NCBI RefSeq assembly: GCF_001995095.2
Contig: NZ_MTSD02000005.1
Span: 1 to 64,000, forward strand
Reading direction: 5' to 3'
Source: Oceanospirillum linum
GTDB lineage: Bacteria > Pseudomonadota > Gammaproteobacteria > Pseudomonadales > Halomonadaceae
DNA length: 64,000 nt
The position numbers and the translations under genes were made by a program. The notes below the pieces were generated by a model. That model saw only the letters and a list, made by a program, of their open reading frames with translations. It searched no databases and was not told the DNA's origin. Shown one piece after another: positions 46,809 through 56,060 of the stretch (position 1 is the stretch's first letter; every line of letters begins with the position of its first letter).

Positions 46809-49258
46809 GTGTGTAGCTCCTTCTGACGCTCAGGGGATGTCAGTTGTGGCAGTTTAGCATTAAGCCGGAGAGCATTGAGTGCAACAATCAGCGAGCTGGC
46901 AGACATGCCAATAGCGGCTAGATAGGGTGGGATCACACCTGCTGCGGCTAAGGGTAAGGCTGTTAGGTTGTAACCCGCGGCCCAGGTAAGGTTTTGGCGG
47001 ATGATGCGGCGTGTTTTTTGACTCAAAGTGATTCCTTCAGGAATTCTCTGGAGTTGTCCGGACATCAGGATGGCATCTGCACTTGTTTTAGCCAGATCTG
47101 TGGCGGTTCCCATGGCAATGGAAATATCAGCACCTGCCAGTACAGGAATATCGTTTACGCCATCACCCACCATGATGATGCGCTCCCCTTGTTCCTGAAG
47201 TTGGCGGATATAAGCAAGCTTATCCTCAGGTGAGGCGCCGGACCGAATATTGCGGATACCGATAGACTGGGCAATAACACTAACAGCCCCTGACTGATCG
47301 CCTGACAGGAGATCAACTTCAAGACCGAGAGACTGAAGTGCAGATACAGCATCTTTGGCACCGCTGCGAATACGATCTCCGATGGAAAACCAGGCAACTG
47401 GCTGGGTATTTCTGCTTAAAAGCAGCCATTGGCCGTTATCAGGTAGCTCCGGAGGTTGGTTGTTATCTGTGGCAAACCCAGGTGTACCGATGCGGTATAC
47501 CTCACCTAAGATAGTACCGCTCAACCCTTTTCCAGGGATGGAGCGTACGTCTTCCGCGAGATAAAAACCACGATATTCATCAAATGCCCGAGCAATTGGA
47601 TGCTCAGAAGTACGCTCCAATGCCGCGGCTAATTTAAGTGCATCTTCTTCGGTGATGGTGTCATTCAAAACCCTCGTTTCGGTCAGAATTAATCGACCTT
47701 CCGTTAAGGTTCCTGTCTTGTCGAAGACAATTCGGGTTGCCTGTGCCAGGCTTTCTACCACGTGACCTCGGGTAACCAGAATCCCTTGCTCGCGAAGTGC
47801 ATTAGTTGATGTTGTCAGGGCTGTTGGCGTCGCCAGAGAAAGCGCGCAGGGACAGGTAACGACCAGTACTGATAATACGATCCAAAACGCATCTTCCGGA
47901 CTATGCTGCCACCAGAACAGACCAACACCACAGGTTGATATCAACACACCGAGCACAAACCAATGTGCAACTTTATTCGTGATTTCAGCCGTCTTCGGAC
48001 GCTCAGAGAAGGCCCGGTCCAGTAGGTGAGCGATATTGGCCACTCTTGCATTCTGTCCGGTTTGTTCTACGCGAATTTTTAATGGGCTTTCAATATTCAT
48101 TGTGCCCGCGAGTACTTTGTCTCCGGCTGCCTTGGACACAGGCATATACTCACCGGTCAGGGCTGACTCATTCAGGCTGCTCTGACCCTCAATAATGATG
48201 CCATCAGCCGGTAAAGTATGGCCGGGCTTGATCAGAAGGATATCCCCCTCGTTTAATTCCCGGGTTAACACGACCTCTTCCTGGTCTGCTGTTTCGCCCT
48301 TTGTGAGGCGGGTGGTACTGGTCGGAATCAGGGTGTTCAGAGCATTACCGCTGCGGCCAATACGGTGGCGCGCACGCATCTCAAGGTAGCGGCCAAATAA
48401 CAGAAAGAAAGTGAACATACTGACAGAGTCAAAATAAACTTCCCCGCTATTTGTAATAGTTGCCCAAGCACTGGCAGCAAAAGCAACACCAATGGCCAGG
48501 GAAACAGGAACATCCATGGTTAGGTGGCGGCTTTTCAGATCGCGGAAAGCTGCTCTGAAGAACGGCTGAGCCGAATAGAGAATAACCGGAGCAGAGACAA
48601 TCAGAGAGAGCCAGCGGAATAGCATGACATACTGTTCCTCCATCTCTTCAAAAGCACCGGCATAAAGCATGATGGCAAACATCATAGCTTGCATCATGCC
48701 CAGGCCTGCAATAATCAGGCGCCGAATTGTCTTTTTCTCCTGTTTGACCAAGCGCTCCTGTTGCTCATCGGCCTGGTAGGGGTATGCTTGGAAACCGATA
48801 GCGGCAAACATTGTCATAAGTTTGCTTAGCTCGATCTGATCCGGTGACCAGCGCATTGTGGCTCTGTGGTTGCTGAGGTTTACACGAATAGTTTCTACCC
48901 CACTGCTTTGACTGACCTGATGTTCAATCAGCCAAACACAGGCGGCACAGGTAATACCATCAATGGCGAGAGAGGCCTCCTTTATACCGTTGCCAAGATC
49001 ACGAACAAAGCTTTCCTGCACATCCTCTCTGTCGTATAGAGCAAATGCGGCTTGCTGCTCATCGGTCATATCATCAGGCCGGGTGGCCGGTGCATCCCGA
49101 AAGCGGTAATAGTTTTCAAGACCGCCGTTAACGATGGCATGGGCTACGGCCTCACAGCCAATGCAGCACATGGGCTGTTTTTCGCCTTCAATAACAACAG
49201 AGAAGCTGGAGCCGGCAGGAACCGGCTCACCACAGTGGTAACAGGATAAGCTCATCAT
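46805..49258 (-). CDS. ccoI: Copper-exporting P-type ATPase CcoI
   Basis: P1B-type ATPase that moves copper across the inner membrane for the cbb3 oxidase. The 817 residues show an N-terminal CxxC pair with CCIGC, a heavy-metal-associated domain with GITCAACVWL, eight helices with the CPC metal site in VTCPCALSLATP, the phosphorylation motif DKTGTLTEG, and GDGVNDIPVLAGAD. All catalytic motifs are intact. Two ATGs start the frame; the second (MSLSCYHCG) is equally possible. It lies 12 bases after ccoH. Confidence 0.95.
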   Translation of the reverse strand: MMSLSCYHCGEPVPAGSSFSVVIEGEKQPMCCIGCEAVAHAIVNGGLENYYRFRDAPATRPDDMTDEQQAAFALYDREDVQESFVRDLGNGIKEASLAIDGITCAACVWLIEHQVSQSSGVETIRVNLSNHRATMRWSPDQIELSKLMTMFAAIGFQAYPYQADEQQERLVKQEKKTIRRLIIAGLGMMQAMMFAIMLYAGAFEEMEEQYVMLFRWLSLIVSAPVILYSAQPFFRAAFRDLKSRHLTMDVPVSLAIGVAFAASAWATITNSGEVYFDSVSMFTFFLLFGRYLEMRARHRIGRSGNALNTLIPTSTTRLTKGETADQEEVVLTRELNEGDILLIKPGHTLPADGIIIEGQSSLNESALTGEYMPVSKAAGDKVLAGTMNIESPLKIRVEQTGQNARVANIAHLLDRAFSERPKTAEITNKVAHWFVLGVLISTCGVGLFWWQHSPEDAFWIVLSVLVVTCPCALSLATPTALTTSTNALREQGILVTRGHVVESLAQATRIVFDKTGTLTEGRLILTETRVLNDTITEEDALKLAAALERTSEHPIARAFDEYRGFYLAEDVRSIPGKGLSGTILGEVYRIGTPGFATDNNQPPELPDNGQWLLLSRNTQPVAWFSIGDRIRSGAKDAVSALQSLGLEVDLLSGDQSGAVSVIAQSIGIRNIRSGASPEDKLAYIRQLQEQGERIIMVGDGVNDIPVLAGADISIAMGTATDLAKTSADAILMSGQLQRIPEGITLSQKTRRIIRQNLTWAAGYNLTALPLAAAGVIPPYLAAIGMSASSLIVALNALRLNAKLPQLTSPERQKELHT

Positions 49259-49270
49259 AATCCGCCGGTA

Positions 49271-49780
49271 TTATTGGCCTGCTTTAAGCATCAGGGTATC
49301 TTCAACAGGAAACTCAGCACTGCCTTTCAGGCGCCACTGGCCATCCGGCGGAGTGATATCCATATACCAAAGGTTTAACGGTGCTTTTTCAACCTGCCCC
49401 CGGTAGTGGTTCTCTGTTACCTGCGTCAGGGTGATGCTGTAGTCCCTTGCTGCACGGGTTGGATTAACAAAGTCGAGTTTCAGCTGAGTTGGCCAGCTTT
49501 CCAGCTGACCATCCAGTGTGAGAAGAACGTCGCCAGTCAGATTATCAAGTCTAACCTCGGCAGCCATTTTCAGCTCTGCCGCTTTATGATCCTTCTCCAG
49601 GGTCTGGTTGATGGCCAGACCCTCTTTGTAGTAATTATCATTAACAGTGCCATCAAAAACCTGAATGGAGAATGTCAGCATTGTTATGCCCACGATCACA
49701 GTGACAATCAGGGGGACCAGGAGAAACCAGGGCCAGAACTGTTTGTACCATGCAATGGGTTTCGTATGGGGATTCTGCAT
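49271..49780 (-). CDS. ccoH: cbb3 oxidase assembly protein CcoH (FixH)
   Basis: Single-helix membrane protein that is required to stabilise the assembling cbb3 oxidase. The 169 residues begin with a short cytoplasmic part (KPIAWYKQFWPW), a helix (about 15-37), then a periplasmic FixH domain with FDGTVNDNYYKEGLAINQTL, the family's best-conserved segment. It lies six bases after ccoG and 12 bases before ccoI, within the ccoGHIS operon. Confidence 0.93.
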   Translation of the reverse strand: MQNPHTKPIAWYKQFWPWFLLVPLIVTVIVGITMLTFSIQVFDGTVNDNYYKEGLAINQTLEKDHKAAELKMAAEVRLDNLTGDVLLTLDGQLESWPTQLKLDFVNPTRAARDYSITLTQVTENHYRGQVEKAPLNLWYMDITPPDGQWRLKGSAEFPVEDTLMLKAGQ

Positions 49781-49785
49781 TTTTA

Positions 49786-51252
49786 TTACCGCTGTACGGC
49801 TCCAATAAAGCGAGATTCTTTACTCAGTTCGTAACCTGAGCTATCGGTCGATTTCACGGTGACCTGAATGTCAGCACTTGGCTCAGACATGTTTTCACGA
49901 CTGATCTTCATGCGGACAGGTAGGCTGATAACTTCACCGGCGCTCACTGAGACTTCTTTCGTGCCAACCAGTTCCAGGCCTTTGAGACCTTTTACTGACA
50001 GTTCGTAAGTGCGGGTCGCCTGATCCATATTGGCCAATTTAATAATGAAACTGTTTTCAATATTACCTTCGGCATCCAGGCGGTATAACTGGTTTCGGTC
50101 ACGTAGTACTTCGAGCTCAAGGGGAATCCTGTCTCCTACGGCGAAAGCAAAAGCGATAATCATAGCCATCAATGCTGCAAAGTAACCGATCAGGCGAGGC
50201 CGAAGAATGTGAGTTTTTTTACCTTCCAGCTCATTCTCAGTGGTGTAACGAACAAGGCCACGCTCATAGCCCATCTTGTCCATCATTTCGTTACAGCCAT
50301 CAATACAGGCGGCACAAGTGATGCACTCGTACTGGAGGCCATCGCGAATATCGATACCCACCGGGCACACCTGAACGCAAACACCACAGTCGATGCAGTC
50401 ACCCAGGCCACGCTCTTTATATGTATCATCACCTTTTTTACGTGGGCCTCGACCCTCGCCACGTTTCTCATCGTAGGAAACAACAAGTGTATCGCGGTCA
50501 AACATGACACTCTGGAAACGTGCATAAGGGCACATATACATACAAACCTGCTCACGCATCCAGCCTGCATTGACATAGGTCGCAACAGTAAAGAACAGCA
50601 GCCACCAGGTTTCCCACGGGCCAAGGTCACCTGACAATATTCGAGAAGCAAGATCCCGTACTGGTGAGAAATAGCCTACAAATGCAAATGCTGTGGCTGC
50701 GGAAATGGTCAGCCAAATTAAGTGTTTGGCGGTTTTACGAAGAAACTTTTCTCCGTTCATAGGTGCTTTATCCAGGGAAACACGCTTGTTGCGCGAGCCC
50801 TCTGTTATGCGCTCAGCCCAGATGAAGAAGAAAGTCCATACACTTTGAGGGCAGGCGTAGCCACACCAGACCCGGCCTGCAAAAACAGTCATAAAAAACA
50901 GCAGGAAAGCGGCAATAATTAATGCCCATGACAGTAGCATGAAGTCATGGGGGAAGAAGGTTGAGCCAAAAACATTAAACTGCCGGTTAGGCAGGTCGAA
51001 AAAGATTGCCTGTTTACCATCCCACTGGAGCCAGGAAAACGTGAAATAAGCCAGTAGGAATATCCAGTTAACGGAGGTACGAAGGTTTGTAAACAAGCCA
51101 ATCGCTTTACGAACATAGATATGCTTGCGCTTCTGATAAAGACTTTCCCCCTCCTGTTTTTTCTCAATTTTACGTTCGTTTGCAGACTTAACGGCATGGG
51201 CACGCTTTTTAGCGGCATCCGTAATGTCCTGAGTAGGAATTCTATCCTTCAT
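49786..51252 (-). CDS. ccoG: cbb3 oxidase accessory protein CcoG (FixG/RdxA)
   Basis: Membrane iron-sulfur protein that reduces Cu(II) during cbb3 oxidase assembly. I start it at the ATG at 51252 (MKDRIPTQDITD), which has AAGG upstream; the frame to 51297 adds unconserved residues. The 488 residues have five membrane helices, the CGYACPQSVW and CMYMCPYARFQ motifs, two ferredoxin-type cluster motifs (CIDCGVCVQVCP and CITCAACIDGC), and a C-terminal FixG beta domain. It is the first gene of the ccoGHIS unit, after the ccoP terminator. Confidence 0.95.
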   Translation of the reverse strand: MKDRIPTQDITDAAKKRAHAVKSANERKIEKKQEGESLYQKRKHIYVRKAIGLFTNLRTSVNWIFLLAYFTFSWLQWDGKQAIFFDLPNRQFNVFGSTFFPHDFMLLSWALIIAAFLLFFMTVFAGRVWCGYACPQSVWTFFFIWAERITEGSRNKRVSLDKAPMNGEKFLRKTAKHLIWLTISAATAFAFVGYFSPVRDLASRILSGDLGPWETWWLLFFTVATYVNAGWMREQVCMYMCPYARFQSVMFDRDTLVVSYDEKRGEGRGPRKKGDDTYKERGLGDCIDCGVCVQVCPVGIDIRDGLQYECITCAACIDGCNEMMDKMGYERGLVRYTTENELEGKKTHILRPRLIGYFAALMAMIIAFAFAVGDRIPLELEVLRDRNQLYRLDAEGNIENSFIIKLANMDQATRTYELSVKGLKGLELVGTKEVSVSAGEVISLPVRMKISRENMSEPSADIQVTVKSTDSSGYELSKESRFIGAVQR

Positions 51253-51353
51253 CGCTAACCAACCTTTTCTACAATTATAAGTATAGATTGGAACCACAAA
51301 TAACAGGTTCAGGTTTCTACGATTCTACGGGATTTTTAAGAGGGGAGGGAGGA

Positions 51354-51384
51354 AAAGGAATGCGACATTATGTCGCATTCCTTC
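51354..51384 (-). terminator. Intrinsic terminator after ccoNOQP
   Basis: AAGGAATGCGACA pairs perfectly with TGTCGCATTCCTT around a three-base loop (13 pairs). On the minus strand the tail is TTCCTCC, not a pure T run, so termination may be partial. It divides the structural genes from ccoGHIS. Confidence 0.8.
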
Positions 51385-51390
51385 AGGTGT

Positions 51391-52290
51391 TTACTTACCT
51401 TGAGACAGGCTGTAAACGTAGGCAGCTACCAGGTGAACTTTGTCTTCACCGATATACTTAGCCTGGGCAGGCATGTGGCCATTACGACCAAGGCGAATAG
51501 ACTGTTCAACAGACTTCGCAACACCCCACTCAGGGTTCAGGTACAGCCAGGTATTATCCGTCAGGTTCGGAGCTCCCAGCATCTGGTTACCCTTGCCGTC
51601 TGCACCATGGCAGGCAACACACATTGCCGTGTAGGTTGCAGAACCAGCTTGAGCAGCAGCGGAATCGGTTTCCTGACCGCTCAGGCTCAGAACATACTGA
51701 GTCATTTGAGTTACACCCTCATCACCCAGAACCTCGCCCCAAGCTGGCATCTGACCATTACGACCATTCACAATGGTGTGTTTGATCGCATCAGGCGTGC
51801 CGCCATACAGCCAGTCTGTGTCAGTCAGGTTAGGGAAACCGTATGCACCGCGACCGTCTGAACCGTGGCATAGTGCACAGTTGTTGGCGTAAAGGCGCTG
51901 ACCAACTTTCATCGCTTCTTCGTCCATTGCCAGATCTGCTACAGGGATGCTGGCATATTGCTCAAAGATAGGCGCGTAGTTTTCATCAGCATACTTTACC
52001 TCAGCTTCCCATTGATTTACCTGGGTCCAGCCAAGGAAACCTTTAAAGGTACCTAAACCTGGATACAGTGCCAGATAAACCAGACTGAAGATGATGGTTG
52101 CGATGAACATGATGAACCACCAGCGTGGCATCGGGTTGTCATACTCTTCGATTCCGTCGAAGCTATGACCCATAGTCTTCACATCACCACTTTTGGGGGA
52201 GGCGACACGGTTGGCAAACAGAACCCACCAGCAGCCTGCAATAACACCCAGAGTGATAACAATGATCCATGCGCTCCAAAAGCTAGTCAT
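51391..52290 (-). CDS. ccoP: cbb3 oxidase subunit III, diheme cytochrome CcoP
   Basis: Membrane-anchored cytochrome that passes electrons to CcoO. The 299 residues have two N-terminal helices (about 7-25 and 55-75) and two heme c sites, CALCHGSDG and CVACHGADG, each CxxCH with a downstream Met ligand (GQMPAWG, GHMPAQA). Length is normal for CcoP. The start overlaps the ccoQ end by eight bases, so it is translated with the rest of the ccoNOQP unit. Confidence 0.96.
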   Translation of the reverse strand: MTSFWSAWIIVITLGVIAGCWWVLFANRVASPKSGDVKTMGHSFDGIEEYDNPMPRWWFIMFIATIIFSLVYLALYPGLGTFKGFLGWTQVNQWEAEVKYADENYAPIFEQYASIPVADLAMDEEAMKVGQRLYANNCALCHGSDGRGAYGFPNLTDTDWLYGGTPDAIKHTIVNGRNGQMPAWGEVLGDEGVTQMTQYVLSLSGQETDSAAAQAGSATYTAMCVACHGADGKGNQMLGAPNLTDNTWLYLNPEWGVAKSVEQSIRLGRNGHMPAQAKYIGEDKVHLVAAYVYSLSQGK

Positions 52291-52468
52291 GGTCTTTATT
52301 CTCCAATTTTGATTTGCCCGAGTTATGGCTATCTTCGTCGGCGAATGGCAGATTGGCTGCTTGCTCGAAGCTGCCTTTCTGTCGCTTGCTATAGGCCCAG
52401 ATTGTCAGGCCAATAAAGCCAACCATTACTAAAATGGTTGAAATGCCGCGCAAGTCATTGATATCCAT
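52283..52468 (-). CDS. ccoQ: cbb3 oxidase subunit CcoQ
   Basis: Small one-helix subunit that stabilises the complex. The 61 residues have a hydrophobic helix (about 8-26) with the family's LVMVGFIGLTIWAYSKR pattern and an acidic tail with PFADEDSHNSGK. It lies six bases after ccoO and overlaps ccoP by eight bases. Confidence 0.93.
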   Translation of the reverse strand: MDINDLRGISTILVMVGFIGLTIWAYSKRQKGSFEQAANLPFADEDSHNSGKSKLENKDHD

Positions 52469-52474
52469 AAGCCC

Positions 52475-53083
52475 TTACCGTTTGTCTTTCAGTACAGTGC
52501 CCAGCTGTTGCAGGTATGCAACCAGAGCCTCAATCTCTTTTTTGCCCTGAACGCCTGCTTTGGCATTTGCAATATCTTCTGCGGTGTAAGGCACACCCAG
52601 AGTTTGCAGGGTTTCAAGCTTTCTGGCAGTTAGTTTGCCATCAAGAGTATTGCTGAACAGCCATGGGTAAGATGGCATTTTAGACTCAGGTACTACGTCA
52701 CGTGGGTTGTACAGGTGGGCACGGTGCCAGTCATCAGAGTAACGACCGCCAACACGGGCCAGGTCAGGACCAGTACGCTTAGACCCCCACAGGAACGGGT
52801 GGTTATATACGGATTCACCAGCAACTGAGTAGTGGCCGTAGCGCTCGGTTTCCGCACGGAATGGGCGAATCATCTGGGAGTGACATACATTACAGCCTTC
52901 ACGGATGTAGATGTCACGACCTTCAATCTGAAGAGCCGTCAAAGGCTTCAGACCATCAACCGGCTGAGTTGTTTCTTTCTGGAAGAACAGAGGCACGATT
53001 TCGGCAAGGCCACCAAAACTGACCGCTACCAGAATCAGTACGATCATTAAGCCAACGTTCTTTTCAATATTTTCGTGTTTCAT
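52475..53083 (-). CDS. ccoO: cbb3 oxidase subunit II, monoheme cytochrome CcoO
   Basis: Cytochrome c subunit that delivers electrons to CcoN. The 202 residues have an N-terminal anchor helix (about 10-30), the heme site GCNVCHSQM (CxxCH), the family phrase [18 protein letters not shown], and an axial Met in [11 protein letters not shown]. Codon use is strongly biased, in line with high expression. It lies 23 bases after ccoN and six bases before ccoQ. Confidence 0.96.
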   Translation of the reverse strand: MKHENIEKNVGLMIVLILVAVSFGGLAEIVPLFFQKETTQPVDGLKPLTALQIEGRDIYIREGCNVCHSQMIRPFRAETERYGHYSVAGESVYNHPFLWGSKRTGPDLARVGGRYSDDWHRAHLYNPRDVVPESKMPSYPWLFSNTLDGKLTARKLETLQTLGVPYTAEDIANAKAGVQGKKEIEALVAYLQQLGTVLKDKR

Positions 53084-53106
53084 GTCTATCGTTCCTTACC
53101 TTGGCA

Positions 53107-54525
53107 TCAGGCTGTCTGTGCAACAGGTTTGGCTTCTGTATTGCGTACTGTCATCCAGACGTTGTATGCCATGATCAGCATGCCCGTTACCCAGAAAACA
53201 CCGCCTATCCAGCGAACCAGGAAGCCCGGGTGGCTAGCTTCCAGAGCTTCAACGAAGCTGTAAGTCAGGGTGCCGTCGGCGTTAACCGCGCGCCACATCA
53301 GACCTTGCAGGATGCCGTTAACCCACATTGATGCGATATAAAGAACGGTACCGATAGTCGCCAGCCAGAAGTGAACGTTAATCAGGTTAACGCTGTGCAT
53401 CTGTTCTTTATCAAACAGGCGAGGAATCAGGTGATAAATAGCACCGATAGAGATCATTGCTACCCAACCCAGAGCACCGGCGTGAACGTGGCCGATAGTC
53501 CAGTCAGTGTAGTGTGACAGTGCGTTTACTGTCTTGATTGCCATCATCGGGCCTTCAAAGGTAGACATACCATAGAAAGACAGGGATACAACCAGGAAGC
53601 GAAGGATAGGATCGTTGCGCAGCTTATGCCATGCACCGGACAGCGTCATCATACCGTTGATCATACCGCCCCATGATGGAGCAAGCAGAATCAGAGATAA
53701 CACCATGCCTAGGGACTGAGTCCAGTCAGGCAGAGCTGTATAGTGCAGGTGGTGAGGGCCAGCCCACATATAAGTACAGATCAGTGCCCAGAAGTGAACG
53801 ATAGACAGGCGGTAAGAGTAAACCGGACGTTCTGCTTGTTTAGGAACGAAGTAGTACATCATGCCTAAGAAGCCGGCCGTCAGGAAGAAGCCTACAGCAT
53901 TGTGACCGTACCACCACTGCGCCATTGCATCGATAGCACCGGAGTATGCAGAGTAAGACTTAGTAAAGCTTACCGGCAGGGCTGCGCTGTTAACGATATG
54001 CAGAATAGCAACTGTGATAATAAAGGCCGCATAAAACCAGTTCGCCACATAGATGTGTGAGGTTTTACGGATTTTGACCGTTGCCAGGAAGTTGATTGCG
54101 TAAGCAACCCATACTACGGCAATCAGGATATCGATCGGCCATTCCAGTTCAGCGTACTCTTTCGAGCTGGTCAGACCCAATGGCAGAGTAATCGCCGCCA
54201 GTACGATTACCAGTTGCCAACCCCAGAAGGTAAAGGATGCCAGAGCGTCGGAGAACAGACGAACCTGACAGGTGCGTTGTACGACGTAGTAAGAAGTAGC
54301 GAACAAGGCGCTACCACCGAAGGCGAAAATAACCGCATTAGTGTGCAGTGGACGAAGACGACCAAAGCTCGACCATGCAGTATCAAAGTTTAGTGCCGGC
54401 CACACCAGCTGAGCAGCGATCAGGACACCGACGGTCATACCGACGATACCCCAAACGACTGTCATGATGGCGAACTGCCGGACCACCTTGTAATTGTAGG
54501 TCGGTTGTTCAGTTGCTGTGCTCAT
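53107..54525 (-). CDS. ccoN: cbb3 oxidase catalytic subunit I, CcoN
   Basis: Heme-copper oxidase subunit that reduces oxygen and pumps protons under microaerobic conditions. The 472 residues form 12 or more membrane helices. Heme and copper ligands are visible as histidines in the [25 protein letters not shown] and [20 protein letters not shown] regions. Length matches CcoN (about 475). It is the first gene of a minus-strand ccoNOQP unit, behind a 516-base intergenic region that contains a candidate FNR box. Confidence 0.96.
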   Translation of the reverse strand: MSTATEQPTYNYKVVRQFAIMTVVWGIVGMTVGVLIAAQLVWPALNFDTAWSSFGRLRPLHTNAVIFAFGGSALFATSYYVVQRTCQVRLFSDALASFTFWGWQLVIVLAAITLPLGLTSSKEYAELEWPIDILIAVVWVAYAINFLATVKIRKTSHIYVANWFYAAFIITVAILHIVNSAALPVSFTKSYSAYSGAIDAMAQWWYGHNAVGFFLTAGFLGMMYYFVPKQAERPVYSYRLSIVHFWALICTYMWAGPHHLHYTALPDWTQSLGMVLSLILLAPSWGGMINGMMTLSGAWHKLRNDPILRFLVVSLSFYGMSTFEGPMMAIKTVNALSHYTDWTIGHVHAGALGWVAMISIGAIYHLIPRLFDKEQMHSVNLINVHFWLATIGTVLYIASMWVNGILQGLMWRAVNADGTLTYSFVEALEASHPGFLVRWIGGVFWVTGMLIMAYNVWMTVRNTEAKPVAQTA

Positions 54526-55041
54526 GTCAGGTTCCCATTAACAGCGAGTTTAAGTGAAGGAATCCAGCCGAAGTCTCTTGGATAACGGCTTTTTTGGCAA
54601 TGACGCATATCAAGGAAGCGCGACAATCCGCCGCACCGTACCGTGGGCATTGGATCATGTGAGACAAACCTTGATCAAATTGCATCGCACCTGATTTCAA
54701 CGCTTCCTCTAGCGAATCTTTCAGGCGGGGGGATTTTAACAGTAAATAGAAGGGGATGGCATAGCCGAAAGTCGTAAAAACCTAACGCTGATAGGGGTTT
54801 GTTGATCTGGGTCGATAATTATAACCCTGTGTTTTATTGGGGTTTTACGATTGGTAGGGGTTTTAGCCGCTGTTTTTTAATGGCTTTGCGCTAGCTTTTG
54901 TGTGTTTTGGGGTCATGTACTCTTACTCTGTGTTTTTTCTTATAATGTATACGCTAACTAACTGAAAAATAATTTAAATTTTTTCAAAAAAGTATTTGAC
55001 AGGGTTTGATAAATCCCTATAATTTGCGCCACAAGTTGCGG
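54526..55041 (-). promoter_or_regulatory. Upstream region of ccoN with a weak FNR-type box
   Basis: These 516 bases lie between ccoN and the divergent tRNA array. TTGAT-CTGG-GTCGA at 54802-54815 matches eight of ten FNR/ANR consensus positions, 277 bases from the ccoN ATG, which would imply a long leader. The near-consensus promoter at 54996-55023 belongs to the tRNA array. I see no gene in the stretch. Confidence 0.5.
54996..55023 (+). promoter_or_regulatory. Near-perfect sigma-70 promoter of the tRNA array
   Basis: A perfect -35 (TTGACA, 54996-55001) and a perfect -10 (TATAAT, 55018-55023) stand 16 bases apart, 18 bases before the first tRNA. The sequence after the -10 (TTGCGCC) is GC-rich, as in stringently controlled stable-RNA promoters. 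Confidence 0.9.
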
Positions 55042-55117
55042 GGGTGGTTAGCTCAGCCGGGAGAGCACCAGCCTTACAAGCTGGGGGTCACAGGTTCGAT
55101 CCCTGTACCACCCACCA
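55042..55117 (+). tRNA. tRNA-Val (anticodon TAC), copy 1
   Basis: Acceptor arms GGGTGGT and ACCACCC pair perfectly, with TAC in the anticodon loop, a GGTTCGATCCC T-arm and an encoded CCA end. First of four identical Val copies in a row that alternate with tRNA-Asp. Confidence 0.97.
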
Positions 55118-55164
55118 TTTTTTGCTTACATTAAATGGTCTCTGTAGCTTGTTTGATGATATGC

Positions 55165-55241
55165 GGACCGGTAGTTCAGTTGGTTAGAATACCGGCCTGT
55201 CACGCCGGGGGTCGCGGGTTCGAGTCCCGTCCGGTCCGCCA
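55165..55241 (+). tRNA. tRNA-Asp (anticodon GTC), copy 1
   Basis: Acceptor arms GGACCGG and CCGGTCC pair perfectly, with GTC in the anticodon loop (CCTGTCACG), a GGTTCGAGTCC T-arm, discriminator G and encoded CCA. 47 bases after Val copy 1. Confidence 0.97.
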
Positions 55242-55257
55242 ATTTCATCGTTGCGTT

Positions 55258-55333
55258 GGGTGGTTAGCTCAGCCGGGAGAGCACCAGCCTTACAAGCTGG
55301 GGGTCACAGGTTCGATCCCTGTACCACCCACCA
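55258..55333 (+). tRNA. tRNA-Val (anticodon TAC), copy 2
   Basis: Identical to copy 1 over the whole cloverleaf, including the encoded CCA. It follows Asp copy 1 after only 16 bases, the shortest spacer in the array. Confidence 0.97.
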
Positions 55334-55385
55334 TTTATCTCTTATTTGAGAGATATAGTGGTTGAATGCAAATAGCTTTATATGT

Positions 55386-55462
55386 GGACCGGTAGTTCAG
55401 TTGGTTAGAATACCGGCCTGTCACGCCGGGGGTCGCGGGTTCGAGTCCCGTCCGGTCCGCCA
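55386..55462 (+). tRNA. tRNA-Asp (anticodon GTC), copy 2
   Basis: Identical to Asp copy 1 from GGACCGG to CCA; the base before it differs from the other Asp copies (TGTGGACC instead of TGCGGACC). The 52 bases before it hold no gene. Confidence 0.97.
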
Positions 55463-55534
55463 TTTAGCTATATGTACAACGCAAATTGCCTGTTAACAGG
55501 CGATGTATCGAAATGTCTTTTTAGACAATCCCGT

Positions 55535-55610
55535 GGGTGGTTAGCTCAGCCGGGAGAGCACCAGCCTTACAAGCTGGGGGTCACAGGTTCGATCCCTGTA
55601 CCACCCACCA
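55535..55610 (+). tRNA. tRNA-Val (anticodon TAC), copy 3
   Basis: Identical to Val copies 1 and 2. The 72-base spacer before it is the longest in the array and includes a short TTAACAGGC stretch without further structure. Confidence 0.97.
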
Positions 55611-55646
55611 CTTTCGCCTAGCGTTAGTGTGATCAGATTTATATGC

Positions 55647-55723
55647 GGACCGGTAGTTCAGTTGGTTAGAATACCGGCCTGTCACGCCGGGGGTCGCGGG
55701 TTCGAGTCCCGTCCGGTCCGCCA
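55647..55723 (+). tRNA. tRNA-Asp (anticodon GTC), copy 3
   Basis: Identical to Asp copy 1 in acceptor, D, anticodon and T arms, with encoded CCA. 36 bases after Val copy 3. Confidence 0.97.
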
Positions 55724-55753
55724 TTTGATCTGGTATTTTTTTGATACTCCCGT

Positions 55754-55829
55754 GGGTGGTTAGCTCAGCCGGGAGAGCACCAGCCTTACAAGCTGGGGGT
55801 CACAGGTTCGATCCCTGTACCACCCACCA
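55754..55829 (+). tRNA. tRNA-Val (anticodon TAC), copy 4
   Basis: Identical to the other Val copies. Preceded by CTCCCGT, as is copy 3 (ATCCCGT), so the third and fourth repeats share part of their spacer. Confidence 0.97.
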
Positions 55830-55874
55830 CTTTAGATCTGTCTTTGACAGCTAAAGCGTTTTGCAAGTTTATGC

Positions 55875-55951
55875 GGACCGGTAGTTCAGTTGGTTAGAAT
55901 ACCGGCCTGTCACGCCGGGGGTCGCGGGTTCGAGTCCCGTCCGGTCCGCCA
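55875..55951 (+). tRNA. tRNA-Asp (anticodon GTC), copy 4
   Basis: Last of the array and identical to the other Asp copies. No strong hairpin terminator follows within the 109 bases before the convergent AraC-type gene. Confidence 0.97.
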
Positions 55952-56060
55952 TTTGCTTGCTTTCATCTCAGTGTTTTATTCTCATTACCGAATCTGAATC
56001 CTTTCCTTATATACTATTTTCATTGCTCCATCTTCCATTGCTCCATCTCCATTCTGATTG

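Noticed and set aside
55135-55365. A 76-codon frame across the tRNA array
   Set aside because: It is translated tRNA sequence and has no other support.
55042-55951. Regular repeats that at first look like a CRISPR array
   Set aside because: The repeats fold as complete tRNA cloverleaves with encoded CCA, alternate between two sequences and have spacers of unequal length.
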